Source: Tillandsia leiboldiana (Eukaryota; Streptophyta; Magnoliopsida; Poales; Bromeliaceae). Taken from it: DNA of 64,000 nt. Below, one piece after another: positions 23,266 through 37,264 of the stretch; within the stretch, counting starts at the first letter, position 1, and the number at the start of each line of letters is the position of its first letter. Under the pieces are notes generated by a model. It searched no databases. It saw nothing but the letters and a program-made list of their open reading frames with translations, and was not told the origin of the DNA. The stretch covers positions 3,507,014 through 3,571,013 of the forward strand of contig CM055072.1 of NCBI GenBank assembly GCA_029204045.2, read 5' to 3'. Position numbers and translations under genes: made by a program.

Positions 23266-23814
23266 AGTGATCGATAGGTTAGTTTTCATCTTTGAATTGG
23301 GTGATCGATAGGTTAGTTTCCATCTTTAAATTGTTGGGATGTATATATAGCATTGCTCAATCAACAATATACTAAAATTTATATATTTTTAGAAAAGTTA
23401 ATTATATACAACTATATTATATATACGTGTCTATTGCTAAAGACAAGTTTTAAAAGTTTGTGTTATACTTTTGCATAATAATTGATATTCAAGTTACTAT
23501 CCAAGAATTTTTTATTAGATAGTATTTTATATTATTTTTAATATCAAATCTAATAACAATAACCAATTGAATCTCTTTTTATTATTCTCGAATTTGAGGC
23601 CTCACATACAAAACATAACATGAAAAAATAATAAAAAATTATTACTAAATATTAAATATCAAAATTTAAATATTATAAATATTAACATCTTATAAGAAAA
23701 AGGCAAAGTTATTTTATATAAGTAACAATACGGTGTATGATCAAAATTTCTTTGGTTTCATTTTCTTTATATATTATTTCCAAACTTATTTAAAAATCTT
23801 TAATTTTCATTCTT

Positions 23815-23818
<4 letters not shown>

Positions 23819-23903
<85 letters not shown>
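23819..23903. repeat. (TA)n microsatellite
   Basis: An uninterrupted TA dinucleotide run of about 85 bp. It creates false Ile-Tyr open frames. Confidence 0.97.
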
Positions 23904-23908
<5 letters not shown>

Positions 23909-24279
23909 TATTAATAAATATATTAATATATAGTAAATTGTATAATATAATTTAACTTATGTTTTTATTTATTTGACAAATTATTTTTATTAAACATATG
24001 GATTATCAACTTTGTATACAATGTCAGACTTTTAATATAGTTTAAATAGTTGTTGTGAGTTTATTATAAGTATCCAACACTATATATACATACTAAAAAA
24101 ATAAATATATTTTATTATAGTTGTTTATCAACTCCTTTTCCGATTATTCAACTAATTGGTCATACTTAATTACATACTTAATTACATACTAAAAAAAAAT
24201 CAAATTAGTAAAATCAAAACTTTTGAACTAACCATAATTAAAATAATTAAATTTATACAATGCATCAAAAAATTTTAAT

Positions 24280-24331
<52 letters not shown>

Positions 24332-24399
24332 GTTATTATCATGTGGGGTTATAATGTTGTATCAAAAATACACTTGACAGAATGATGTTGCGACTCAGA

Positions 24400-25260
24400 A
24401 AAGAAGTGATACAATTATAAAAGCTATATTATCAAAATATTTATACTATAAAAATAAGTATAGTATGAATATGCATAAGTTTTGCATTGGTACTATCCTG
24501 ATTAATTTGAATTTATAGAAAAAATAATGGGATTATAAAAGCTTTCTTATCAAATTATTTATATAATAAAATTAAATATAGTACTAGTATTCATGTGGTT
24601 TGCATTAGTACTATTGTGAATTAATCAACTAATTCTTCTTTCACATTGTTGCTATTTTTTATTTTTTTTAAAATAAAAAAATTCAATGTGAAAGTGCGTT
24701 CATGTGTTTTGCATTAGTACTATTGTGAATTAATAAACTAATTCTTCTTTCACATTGTTGCTATTTTTTATTTTATTTTTTCAAATACAATAATTCAATG
24801 TGAAAGTGTATGAGAGTAAATGATGGATCATATGCATGGATTTTGCATTACTGATTAATTTGAATTCAAAAAAAAAATGATGTGATTATAAAAGCTTCCT
24901 TATCAAAATATCTATGTATATATATATTTTTTTTTTTCAAATATGGCAATTCAATGTGAAAGTGTATGAGAATAAATATTTGATTTACTTACAATAGGAT
25001 GAAAAATAAGCATTGTATGAATATGCATGAGTTTTGCATTGGTATTATAGTGATTAATTTGAATTAAAAAAAAATAATGTGATTATAAAAACTTCTTTAT
25101 TAAAATATTTATATAATGAAAATAAATATAGTATTAGTATTCATGGGATTTACATTGGTACTCTTATAAATTAATTAATAAAGGTCTTCTTTCACTTTGT
25201 TGCTATTTTTTTTTTTTTAATACAACAATTTAATGTGAAAGTGTACGAGAATAAATGATA
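24400..25260. repeat. diverged local repeats with small foldbacks
   Basis: Three to four diverged copies share TTTTGCATTAGTACTAT, a TGATTATAAAAGCTTC-type block, and CTTTCACATTGTTGCTATTT followed by CAATGTGAAAGTG. The last two blocks form small inverted repeats (about 24635-24690, 24750-24810 and 25188-25242). The copies are tandem with variable spacing and probably come from repeated duplication of one short element. Confidence 0.6.
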
Positions 25261-25919
25261 AATTTTTAATTTTTATAGATTTACTTTTTTTTAAGAAACA
25301 TAAATTTGAACAAAACTTTATTTTGCTTTTTAATTTTTAAAACGAATTATCATTTATACATGAATTAAATATAATGCAAGCTAATTAATCATAGTAAAAA
25401 TAAAAAAAAAAAATTATTCACAGAAATTTTTAATCACATAAAAATTGGGTATGAAAAGGATAAAAAAAATGAAATGATACCGTACAATTTCTAAACAATA
25501 ACTTTCGTAATTTTTATGAGAAGAAAAATGTATAGAATAATATATGTATAGTACTATTTATATAATTTGTATGTATACGGATCTATCATCTTTTACAAAG
25601 TTGTTATGCCATACATGATTTAGACCCAAAAGTTTATTAATGATAAAAACGAGACTACTATACTATAAACAAAAATACTATATATCTATACACTTCAAAT
25701 AAAATATATATTTTATATCTCATTCATTTTAAAGTGGAGTAAATTTTACAATGTGACTAGTAGCTAGACAAATCCCTATTTTAGAATGAATGGGGTGTGC
25801 ATCATACATCTGATTTGAAGTGTATGTACAAAATTATTAGTGCTATTAGGTTTTCGGCGGGTGCTATTAAACTTTCGACTCTTGAATGAAGGGAGTGTAT
25901 GAGTAGTATTACTCCATAA

Positions 25920-28632
25920 TTACAATTTAAACAATAATCGGAAACATAATAAATCCACCAAATCTAATAACTAAGATGCATGATAAAATCAACTACAATA
26001 ATCAAAAACCACCATAACTAAGAGTCAAATCGACATGATCAAGTCAATACGGGCATACTACTAAATCAAAAGTAAATGCAACTAAAATCTTGAATAATAA
26101 GTATGTCATGCCAGCTCTCTAGCTAGCATATAGGGACGCCTCCACCGCGAATCCTCACATTACCGTCTCGACATTTTATCATCCGACAAATCTGAAAATG
26201 GTGTCACCGAAGGGTGTGAAATACAATTGAATGTATCCCATTGGATACAACGACTCGGAGACGAGCAAGTCGTATCTACTGGTATACAATAATCGATAGG
26301 TAGCTAAAGCATGTACAATAAGCAAGTAATATGTCAGGTAAATAATACTGGTATAAAAGTAATGACTGATAATTAATATGATAAGCAATAACTGAGGGCG
26401 AAATATTATAAATCGGATAATAGGACTAAATAAGAAGATAAATGTGTCAACTAAAATGATAACCAAATCAACCCAATCGGGTGCCACTGTTGGTCCCTAG
26501 GACCTCAAACTAGTGCCTAACAGAACTGACATAAACCCTACACCTATAGGAACTAACAGAGAATATGGCTCAATATCACCCGGGTCCTGCAAGTGCAACT
26601 ATATGACGGGCTCACGATTCGATCAGGCCACTCTACCGATAAAGAATACTAATGTGGGGGATCAATTCACAAGCGTACGTGAAAAATGATAGTTGGTGCT
26701 ATGACGATCATAATGTTGATGTTCAAGATAGCAGTCTAGAGACCGAAAAACGGCAAGTAGCCAGAACTCCCAAACGGGATCATAAGTCAACCTCAATGCC
26801 ATAAAGAAACAGTGGCCTCCTATCTATCATGCATAATAATTAGGAAATAATAAAATGCGTAGGAAGCATCAATGGGAAGCATATCAATAATAAACTAGTA
26901 ATGTCAAATATCATATGGCGTAGATATCAATCATAGTGTATAAAGGTGCCGGATAATGTCATAATGAATCATATAAACTCTTACTCTATCAAGAATGCTA
27001 GTCAGGAGAAAATAATGTACACATTCAATCATCAGTAAAGGTAAGTTAATAAACAGACCAGAACAATAAATACCACTGTGTAAAGTCATAACTATCACAA
27101 TCTCACGGTGTAACGACCGACAATCAGCACTATACCGAAAAACGCTCAATAAGAGACATCATATCAACTGAACAACCATAATCACCTACTCTACGAATCA
27201 TGTAAAAACTAGAATAAGGAATCCAGGCACAATCGAAATAATATGACTATTCAAATGTAAGGACAAGAGCTAAGTGATATCAACTGGTTCAATCGAATAT
27301 AGTACCCAGTGAGATTTCACTATGCTAATGTCCGGATCCAGGTAACCACCTGAATGACGACTGCCTAAGTCCACGACTCTGTCAAAACATCTAAGCGCCT
27401 AATGTACCATGTGTCAGCAAAACCCCTCATGAGTCAACTAAACAATCGACACACCTAACACAACACTAAAGTGCAATATGAAACACCGGAAGCATCGGTC
27501 CCGACCACTAATGACTCGACCAATAACTGAGCCAACTCAATCAGAGTCCAACAAGCTCCAATAATATTCAACATCACTCTGCGACCCTAAATCGCCAACA
27601 GCACATCCCAACAATAATCGGAACATCGCTTTCTTTAACCGATTTTCAAATCATACGAAGAGCATAATTGAAGCCACCAAGACTCAACTAGTTTTCCAGA
27701 ATGTTTCAACTCGTGCCTTAGGTGTCAGTGGATCACACACTATCAAATCCGCGCAATCAGTGCGCCACAACGGGACTTTAAAATTCCAAAGCTCGCCTAT
27801 TTAGTTCCCGGAATGCCCATTTTGGCACCGGAACCACCTGCAACCCTCTTGCTGCAACTAGAGGTGTCAAACCTCACCAAATGACCAGTAAATGAATCCT
27901 ATTAGTTGCTTTGAATAGCAGCGACTCGCGCGACACGAATCCGAACTCGGTATTGCCCGTAATGCCGTTTTCGGGTTCGGTTCGACCCAAAGGTGGTTCA
28001 AAATGCTCCGAATGTCAATCAACTATTACTACTATACCAAGACACTCTCTTTTGAGTGTCAGGACAGCCGCGCACCAAGTAGTGTGATTCGGGTTCTCGA
28101 AAAGTGTTGTTTTGACTTAGAAACCCAATGCAAGCCTACTCACTAGTCCATACTTCTCATCAGTGGTTCCCCAACCAACCAAGGAGGCTTCCCAACCGTT
28201 GCAACCAGTAGCGAAACCCGCTACGTGAAAACGGAGGCAAACAGTATAATAAAGTGTGCTAAAAGACCATTTTGTGTGTCGTTCGTCACGAGATTCGAAC
28301 CAAAAGATCCCCGGGCTTCGAAAAACATGCAAGAACCATCTAGAGTTGAGCCCCCGCTGTCTGGGACAGCCATGACGCAAAAACTGTTATAGTGGCATTT
28401 CATCGAACACTCGGCGTGCGATTACAATACAACAAACATGATGTTCAAGGATTTATCGTCGAACTTGTGCTTTTGGAATTCGAGAGAAGGTACCAACCAG
28501 AAGGTTTCGACATCACGAACCCGTGCTCGCAGTCCACCTGAGTGAGAACAAGTGCTATTTTCGATGATTCCGATAGCAACATCAACCAATTAGCTATCGG
28601 AGACTGATTTGGCTGATTTGCGTGTAGAGAAT

Positions 28633-28681
<49 letters not shown>

Positions 28682-30497
28682 AAAGAAAGAAAGAAAGGTC
28701 AGAATCTCTTGCTGGTATCTGGTGACTGCGACCAGGGATGGGAGCGTACGGATCGAGAGGGAAAGAGGAGAAGAAGTTGGTGGCTAGAGCATCCCCAAGG
28801 GCCCTAGGGTTCTGCACCTTGCATCTTTAAAATGAACTATGCATACTTACGCGATGGTCCAGGCTTCTTTGAAAATCGTGCTTACGCACTCCATACCTCA
28901 CAGAGCATCACAACCAGGTCCTTCTTGGGTAGGGGTGTAATACGTAATGTGGGCTGTGTCCATATTTTTCAGACCGAAACGGGCAGGGTTGGCTCAGTCC
29001 GGTACGGATTCAAATTCCAACCGTGTCGTGCCGGGCTGGATCTCTTAAGTATCCGGCCCGGCACGACCCTTTGGCTCGGAAGGCATGGGCCATGCCATGC
29101 CGGGCCGTGCTTCGTACCAGCTTCTTAAAATTTTTATTTTAATTTTTTTAAAATATATATATATAATTTAAAAATATAAATAATAAATTAATTCTATTTA
29201 ATTTTATATATTCATAAAAAAATTAAATTTATAAAAATAATTATAAAATAATAAATTTTTAATTTTTTTAAAAAAATATTTATAAATTTTTATTAAAAAA
29301 AAATAATTTTTAGAAAAGAGTTTTGGTCCAATGGATCAAAAAATTTTGATCAATTGGACCAAAACTATATCACCTAAGGTGCCATAAAAATCTTAGGAGG
29401 AGGGCTCATGGGGAGAAAGGCTAACAAGAGCACTTCTCTCTAAGAGGCTCATGGGGAGAAGAGCCAAGAAGAGCTCTTCTCCCCAAGAGTTGACCCCAAG
29501 GCCTAAGGCAAGTTGCCTCGGGCCTTGGGATCTGGGCCATGCTGGCTCAGCTGGCACGGCCCAAATGGGTCATGCCGCGCCGGGCCGCGGGCCTGCACCT
29601 TGGCCCGGCACGGCTCAGGTCCGTTACGCGCGATGCCGGGCCGAGTTGACGGGCCTTGAAGGAATGGCCCAGTACGGCCCGAAAATTTGGATCGGGCCGG
29701 CCCGGCACAAAACTACAGTAATCGTGCCGGGCCACGGCCGGACCCGAAGTCGTGCCGGGCCGAGCGGGCCACGGGCCGCCCAGCCCGTTTTACACCCCTA
29801 CTTCTTGGGGGGACACATTTGCATGAAAGACCTCTACAACCTGGGATTTTGCAATCATTTTGCCAGACTACGCGCACGAGGTGACTTTGGGATGCTGCTG
29901 ATGTACGATGCAAAGTCCGATTCCAATAAAACTTGGACCAATGCATTCTTTTTTCAGTGTAGAATCCATCAAGCCCTTATTTGCTAAAATTCGTTGTATA
30001 TTCAACAAGATTTTTCATCTTGAACGCACTGTGTTCGGTTTGGTCTAAATTCAAGATTCAAGATCCTGTAACTTTTTACTCGAAGTTCTGTTTTCAATGA
30101 AATTTGGCTTCATTCGTCCCTCTCTGAGTAAATAATTACTCTGTTCCTAATTTTCAAATGGTGCTTTTGATGCGCCAAATCGGCGCGCACCGACACCATT
30201 CAAGTAGCAATTTTATTTTGTCAGAATCGGGTCTCGATTCATTAAATTAGCCATTTCATCACGAAGACCCTCGAAATTTCAAATTTTTGAATTTCAAATT
30301 TTCAAAAATTATATATTTGCAAGTTTTAAAATATTTAATTTTCACAATTATTATACCAGCCCACTAGCAATAATAACTCGTTGGACCTAAATTATCGGCT
30401 AAAAATACTTAAGCTCAGTTATTATTACTTGTGTTCATAGTATCTTATAAACACAATTACAACCACATTCCCAATATGGAACTATTGGGGTGCTACA
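25920..30497 (-). mobile_element. LTR-like dispersed repeat, minus-strand copy, disrupted
   Basis: Read on the minus strand it starts near 30497 as TGTAGCACCCCAATAG, resembling LTR 5' ends, and runs to about 25920. Many blocks match 56046-61401 on the plus strand. Examples are GAGGTTTGACACCTCT with GGTGGTTCCGGTGCCAAAAT (27820-27880), the GATCAATTCACAAGCGTACG region (26660) and the CATTGGATACAACGACTCGG region (26238). Divergence is considerable. No transposase, gag or polymerase frame is visible, so it is a non-autonomous element or a very long solo LTR. It carries a nested hAT element and an A-tract of about 44 bp at 28636. The lower boundary is approximate. Confidence 0.6.
28930..29800. mobile_element. 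hAT-like non-autonomous element
   Basis: An 871-bp insertion with termini TAGGGGTGTAATACG and CGTTTTACACCCCTA. It is flanked on both sides by CTTCTTGGG (28921-28929 and 29801-29809). TAGGGGTGTAA ends are common in plant hAT elements, which duplicate 8 bp; the nine identical bases here include one extra. Both ends are rich in GGGCCGGGC-type palindromes, and the centre is AT-rich. It interrupts the LTR-like repeat, which is continuous once the insertion is removed. Confidence 0.85.
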
Positions 30498-32265
30498 GAG
30501 ATAATATAGAGTTGAATAGAAACTAGTGAGAAACATAGATCGAGTGGCATCTTATCACTATGTAGAAAGTTGGTGTCACATCTCGAAACCGTCTATTTGG
30601 TCGGTTCGGGCATGCGCACAGACCCACCGAACAGACAGAGTCTTCTATGTCCGCCGAAAGCGTACACAAAATCAGTGTATGAATTTCAAGCAAGAAATAC
30701 AATCATACAACATTTGTTTAGAGAAAATATCACAGAACGAGAAATGTAAACTAAACTAAACATTTAAACTTTTACATGCATTCATCTCACAAATCTTATA
30801 CATTTACATTACATTTAACCTTTCAAAATGAAACCTCTATATATTCGCTACAAAATATATTATATATCCACTCTACATACAGAGTGACCTATAACTCGAT
30901 GTCACTATTTAGGGCGCTATGTCCTTACCACGATCTTGTACTGCCGCACTCGGTGAGGGCTCTACAAAACAGAGGGTGAGAACTAAAAAAAGTTCCCAAT
31001 AGGTTTCATTCTGACGTGGCCGCCTTTACCACTAGATCTAAATAAGGTATAAATAAATACATAAAGAAAAGTTATAAACATCTATACTATGCATAGAAAA
31101 AGAAACACTACTAATATACCTTGACAATATGCATCAAGTGCTATACTATGTACGACTCATTCGTGTTATAACCTAATCACCGTGCTCGTCTAACGTTGAG
31201 AAAAGCTCACATCACCTGACCCACGGAGACCAATTACCAATCTAAGGTTGTCTGCTGGGGAGATATATCTCTACTCATAAACATGACACTACAGGGTATA
31301 CTTTCCGTGGAGGAGTTACCTCCACGAACCTAACAGACTATGTGAGTATGATCTAGCTCTCTAATCCTAAGAGCTCTACCAAATTCTGACGACGCTAACA
31401 TACGGATCTATCATCTCTAGCGTCCATCTTAAATCCATGAGATCTAAACATTAGCCCACAGCTAACTCTTTACATAAGAAGATGACACTCGATCTATGTT
31501 GTTTTTACTAGATTCTGTTCAACTCTAAACACAAGTTTACTAAGTTCCAATATTAATCTTTCAATGCATCTCTAAGGTTCTTGTCTTTCGAATGACCCAA
31601 TTCTCATACTCTCCACATTTTGGATCTTTGACTCGTGTCACCCAATCCCGAAAGCATGTTGGGAATTGTGATCACACGCACTACACTAACCCCACATGCA
31701 TCACATGCACATATACTAATATATGATCTAATATAGGAATTTAGATATAGAAGGATATCTGTCCATTTCGCAAAGCACCACCCACCTTGTATTGATGCCA
31801 AATGTTGGATAATCCAAAGAATTTGAATTTCGTCCTTGTCTCAGCACTCTTCAGGGTAACAAAGGCAAAAATAACGATTTCGGCTTGTTTCTTCAGATTG
31901 ATTGTTGTAACATCGGCGCCTAATCTACTGTCCCTAGCGTAAGTGGCAAAGAGATTGATGGTTGATACCCAAGGTCCCAAGTTCGAAGCTTGGTTGCTTC
32001 ACATTTTCAGCTAAGTTTATTTCTAAAAAAATAAAGAAAGTGAATAGCATACTATCTTTCTCTCTCTCTCTCTCAAAGAAAAAAAAAAAATCACCGCCTT
32101 TCAAATTAAACATGTTAGTTAAGTTTCTACAACCCTCATTTAGATATTTACAAGATCAAATGAGATCAAACTCATGAAATTCAAAAAGTTCTCTCATAAA
32201 CCCTAAAATACTATATTCTCAAATTATACCAAAATATTCCTTTAATTCTAGCAAGAATCTAGGAC

Positions 32266-32270
<5 letters not shown>
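30498..32270. other. repeat-derived sequence, no gene
   Basis: 30580-31740 has the style of retrotransposon LTR or leader sequence (for example GTCACATCTCGAAACCGTC and GGAGGAGTTACCTCCACGAA). I could not define borders. No coding domain was recognised. Confidence 0.35.
31935..32090 (+). mobile_element. candidate tRNA-derived SINE
   Basis: GTGGCAAAGAGATTGATGG could serve as an A box. CCAAGGTCCCAAGTTCGAAG contains a B-box-like GTTCGAAGC about 25 bp further on. It is followed by TTTATTTCTAAAAAAATAAA, a (TC)n run and an A-rich tail ending about 32090. The order fits plant SINEs. No target-site duplication was confirmed. Confidence 0.4.
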
Positions 32271-32313
<43 letters not shown>

Positions 32314-32407
32314 TAGAAGCCCAACCCGGGGCCCTATATCTTTTTTGGGCCAGGCTTGGGCATTGTTTAATCCTGTTGGTCAAACCCGACCCAGTTCCAC
32401 ACCCTAT

Positions 32408-33132
32408 GGCTGCGTTTAGTTCGGGGATAAGAAAAATTTAGTTATACCGGAGATAGGTATGAGTTATGATATTAGCAGGAACTAGTGTAAATTTCTGTTT
32501 GGTTAGGGTTTAAGAGTTATACCGGGTATAAAGAAAATTGTGTTTGGAAGTTAAAGAGGAATAAGGAGAATAAAGAGGACTAAAATTTTAATTTATGATT
32601 AAAATTTTACTGATATGATTTTAAATATTTAATGTAAAATATTTATTAAAAAAATTATTAAAATTTATATTTTACTTATATATAAAAAAATTATTAAAAA
32701 AATTTATCATATAATTTATTAAAATTATATGATAAATTTATTAAAATTAAAGTTAAAAATTTTAAAAGCTATAAAATTTAAAATTTAAAATTTAAAAATT
32801 TATAAATGTTAAAAATTTTAATTTTAATTGTCTTAAATAATTAGTTTATTATCTAAATACTTAAATAATTAATTAATAAAATAATTAAATTAATTAAAAT
32901 ATTGGATTAATTAAAGAGTTAAAACAATAATTAAAATTATATTAATTTAATTAAGCTTATTCTCAAATGGGAACAAGCCTTGTTCCAGGAAAAGGCTGGA
33001 ATAGTAATTCCAGTCTTATACCAACTTATTCCAGAAAGACGAGAATAGCTATTCTCACCCCTGTTAAATAGCGTTTGGGTATAACTGGGAGGATAAATCC
33101 TTATCCCCTTATTCCGCTCACCAAACGGAGCC
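32408..33132. mobile_element. MITE, Tourist/Harbinger-like
   Basis: A 725-bp element with ends GGCTGCGTTTAGTTCG and CACCAAACGGAGCC (imperfect inverted repeat) and 3-bp flanks TAT on each side. Subterminal AATAAGG/ATCCTTATCCCC text is partly symmetric, and the middle is almost pure A/T. The Harbinger assignment rests on the end sequence and 3-bp duplication. TAT is not the usual TTA/TAA target. Confidence 0.55.
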
Positions 33133-34183
33133 TATGTGTTCCTTATGCTTGGTTTGAAGAAACTCAAATTCAGAGTGGTTAATAACATATTCGATTTTTA
33201 AATTAATTTTTTAAAATAAAATAAATCAGTTTATAGGTAAAATATGCTAGCCTAAAAGTTATGAATGTCAAAATATTTTAAAACATAAAAAATCAAACTC
33301 TTTATTAGATATTTTTTTTCAATATTCAAATAGAGTCTTAGGCCGGGTATTAGGAGCATTAAGACGAATATTTTTAATCTATGTTTATTATTCCGAAATA
33401 ATGAGAAATAAAAAAAAATTGTGCTTAATTTGTAATACTATAAAATAGTAAAATGAAATGACAATTGAATTTGATAATTATAAATTAGATATAAAATATA
33501 CTAGATAAAAGAATATTTAAAATATAATAATATTTTTTTTGAATTCTATTTAATCTTAAATTTTATAAAATTTTTTTTATAATATTTAAATATAATTTAT
33601 TATAATAATACGTATTAATATATTACAATTAATAATTTTCATAATAAGAATATTTTATTGTAATATGTTTACATAATTTATTTTAATTTAATTTATAATA
33701 TTAATAAAATTTAAAATTAAATCTTATAATAGTATTATTCCATCTATATTTGATTTTAAATTTTAAATTTTAAATTTTAAATATCAATTATCTAAGTTGT
33801 TTGTTAGTAGGGCTAGGATGGTCATTATTTCTCTAATAACCTACAATATACTATTGATGATATAACAATATTATTATTATTATTATTATTATTATGAACT
33901 AGGTTATTATGCTATAAGTTTTTAATTTTAAAATTAAGAGATGTGCGGCTAGAATGATAGTGAATTTCTAAGATTTAGTAGATAGTTGAAAAAATAGTAT
34001 AATCTAACAGATAAAAATAATAAAAAGATAAATCTAACGGCTAAAAATTTGATAGTATCAAATATTTAATGTGAACTCTTATTATTATAACCTAAACAGA
34101 AAACCCTAAACACCAAAACTCCAAGCACTATCAATTTTACAATAAATTCTAATCCTTCTATACGTGTAGTGTATGTTTGTATA
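33133..34183. other. AT-rich intergenic DNA
   Basis: No gene and no element borders were seen. It contains a short (ATT)n run near 33870-33895. Confidence 0.5.
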
Positions 34184-34192
34184 TTAATAATA

Positions 34193-34895
34193 GGGCTTTT
34201 TTTGAAATTAACCCTATGAATATTTAAATTTATAAAAATAGGCCTGCAAAATTTAAATTTGCAAAACTAGCCCTCCTTTTGCCACCTCAGCGCCACGGGG
34301 GCGAGACGAACTGAAGGCGCTGAAGCGTTCAGCGTCTTCACAGGTTTTTTGTGAAGGCGCTGAACGCTTCAGCGCCTTCATGATACATGTTGAAGGCGCT
34401 GAAGCGTTCGGCGAAAAATGGCTAAGTCCTCGACGCTTTATGGGTGTGCTGAAGGCGCTGAACGCTTCAGCGCCTTCATGTTGAAGGCGCTGATTCATTC
34501 AGCGCCTTCACCTTCAGCACACCCATAAAGCATCGAGGACTTAGCTATTTTTCGCGGCGAAAAATGGCTAAGTCCTCGACGCTTTATGGGTGTGCTGAAG
34601 GCGCTGAACGCTTCAGCGCCTTCATGTTGAAGGCGCTGATTCATTCAGCGCCTTCACAGGTTTTTTTGTGAAGGCGCTGAACGCTTCAGCGCCTTCAACA
34701 TGTATTATGAAGGCGCTGAAGCGTTCAGCGCCTTCACTGGTTTTTTGTGAAGGCGCTGAACGCTTCAGCGCCTTCAGTTCGTCTTTCCTACGTGGCGCTG
34801 AGGTGGCAAAAGGAGGGCTAGTTTTGCAAATTTAAATTTTGCAGGGCTATTTTTATAAATTTAAATATTTATAGGGTTAATTTCAAAAAAAGCCC
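34193..34895. mobile_element. MULE-type foldback element with internal palindrome array
   Basis: A 703-bp element with near-identical inverted arms of about 110 bp, starting GGGCTTTTTTTGAAATTAAC and ending with its complement. It is flanked by a perfect 9-bp duplication, TTAATAATA (34184-34192 and 34896-34904). The centre holds many copies of a 27-bp near-palindrome whose half-site is GAAGGCGCTGAA, separated by short spacers such as GGTTTTTTGT. Segments with CTAAGTCCTCGACGCTTTAT occur in both orientations. The 9-bp duplication and long arms fit Mutator-like elements. No transposase is encoded. Confidence 0.88.
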
Positions 34896-34961
34896 TTAAT
34901 AATATTATAAGACATTTGAAAGTGGAGCACCCAAAATATTTCTTTTCTCAGTTATAAATAA

Positions 34962-37264
34962 GGAAATGTCTATTGGTATACCCCTTTAAGGGGTGTAGAT
35001 CGTACTCCCCGTTAATGGACGGGTTGGATTAAAGTGCATAGTAAGGAGGTGATATTTTCGCCCCTAATTTCACAGATCATACTCTTTCACTACTTTCCCA
35101 TTGTACAGTACCGGTACATTATGTACCGGTACATAATGTAATGTACCGGTACATAATGTAATGTACCGGTACCGATACATTATGTACCGGTACACAAGTA
35201 TTCTTTATTTATTTATTTATTTTTTTAAAAAATTATGAATAAAAATTTAAAAAAATTAGAATTTTAATTAAAAAATTAAATTTAAATTTAAAAATAAAAT
35301 TTGCACGAAATTAAATTAAAATTTTTCCACAAAGTTAAAATTTAAATTATACTAGTGCCAAGAATGTCCCATGAGAGGAAGACATGATCCGAAAATTAAA
35401 TATACATTTTTGTAATTTAATAATTATAAAAGATATTTTAATTTATAATATTTAAATTTTAAAAATATTTAATTTTATTCTAGTTTATATTGGTTTACTT
35501 TATTTTATAATAAATTTTGAAACAAATAAAATATAAAAAATATTTAAATTTAAAAGAGTACCGATATTGAAAAAGAGAGGGAGTGAGAGAATGGAGGGGA
35601 GAGTGTTTTAGATAGAGAGAAAAAAAAAAGAGGTGAGAATAGAAGCCTTAGAAATCCCGCTTAATTCTCATAAATCGCAGCCACCCAGCTTCGGGGTGTA
35701 TGATGTACACCCCGAAGCAGGGTGTACCGGTAGCACGGGAAATGTCTATTGGTACACCCCTTTAAGGGGTGTAGATCGTACCCCCCGTTAATGGACGGGT
35801 TGGATTAAAGTGCATAGTAAGGAGGTGATATTTTCACTCCTAATTTCACAGATCATACTCTTTCACTACTTTCTCATTGTACAGTACCGGTACATTATGT
35901 ACCGGTACCGGTACATAATGTAATGTACCGGTACCGATACATTATGTACCGGTACACAAGTATTCTTTATTTATTTTTTTTTTTAAAAAAAATTATGAAT
36001 AAAAATTTAAAAAAATTAGAATTTTAATTAAAAAATTAAATTTAAATTTAAAAATAAAATTTGCACAAAATTAAATTAAAATTTTTTCACAAAGTTAAAA
36101 TTTAAATTATACTAGTGCCAAGAATGTCCCATAAGAGGAAGACATGATCCGAAAATTAAATATACATTTTTGTAATTTAATAATTATAAAAGATATTTTA
36201 ATTTATAATATTTAAATTTTAAAAATATTTAATTTTATTCTAGTTTATATTGGTTTACTTTATTTTATAATAAATTTTGAAACAAATAAAATATAAAAAA
36301 TATTTAAATTTAAAAGAGTACCGATATTGAAAAAGAGAGGGAGTGAGAGAATGGAGGGGAGAGTGTTTTAGATAGAGAGAAAAAAAAAGAGGTGAGAATA
36401 GAAGCCTTAGAAATCCCGCTTAATTCTCATAAATCGCAGCCACCCAGCTTCGGGGTGTATGATGTACACCCCGAAGCAGGGTGTACCGGTAGCACTGGAA
36501 ATGTCTATTGGTACACCCCTTTAAGGGGTGTAGATCGTACCCCCGTTAATGGACGGGTTGGATTAAAGTGCATAGTAAGGAGGTGATATTTTCACCCCTA
36601 ATTTCACAGATCATACTCTTTCACTACTTTCTCATTGTACAGTACCGGTACATTATGTACCGGTACCGGTACATAATGTAATGTACCGGTACCGATACAT
36701 TATGTACCGGTACACAAGTATTCTTTATTTATTTTTATTTTTTTAAAAAAATTATGAATAAAAATTTAAAAAAATTAGAATTTTAATTAAAAAATTAAAT
36801 TTAAATTTAAAAATAAAATTTGCACAAAATTAAATTAAAATTTTTTCACAAAGTTAAAATTTGAATTATACTAGTGCCAAGAATGTCCCATAAGAGGAAG
36901 ACATGATCCGAAAATTAAATATACATTTTTGTAATTTAATAATTATAAAAGATATTTTAATTTATAATATTTAAATTTTAAAAATATTTAATTTTATTCT
37001 AGTTTATATTGGTTTACTTTATTTTATAATAAATTTTCAAACAAATAAAATATAAAAAATATTTAAATTTAAAAGAGTACCGATATTGAAAAAGAGAGGG
37101 AGTGAGAGAATGGAGGGGAGAGTGTTTTAGATAGAGAGAGAAAAAAAAAAAAAAAGATGAGAATAGAAGCCTTAGAAATCCCGCTTAATTCTCATAAATC
37201 GCAGCCACCCAACTTCGGAGTGTATGATGTACACCCAAAGCGGGGTGTACCGGTAGCACTGCTC
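34962..37264. mobile_element. tandem triplicate TIR element within one 9-bp duplication
   Basis: Three head-to-tail units of about 776, 759 and 764 bp (34962-35737, 35738-36496, 36497-37260) differ at only scattered bases. Each begins GGAAATGTCTATTGGTA-CACC and ends GGTGTACCGGTAGCAC, giving a short imperfect inverted repeat. Each holds an internal palindromic group of GTACCGGTACATTATG repeats and a GA-rich tract. The whole array, but not each unit, is flanked by TATAAATAA (34953-34961 and 37265-37273). No coding capacity is evident. Confidence 0.8.

Larger units (their letters stand above)
21480..25920. other. AT-rich intergenic DNA
   Basis: Very AT-rich with no gene. It contains TA microsatellites (22905-22927, 23819-23903, 24282-24327) and two local repeat groups listed separately. 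Confidence 0.6.

Noticed and set aside
23733..23933. Open frame of Ile-Tyr repeats (similar ones at 43502-43693 and 53475-53751)
   Set aside because: These are translations of TA microsatellites.
34260..34800. CRISPR-like regular repeats
   Set aside because: The repeats are palindromic with tiny, similar spacers inside a plant TIR element with a 9-bp duplication. It is not a CRISPR array.
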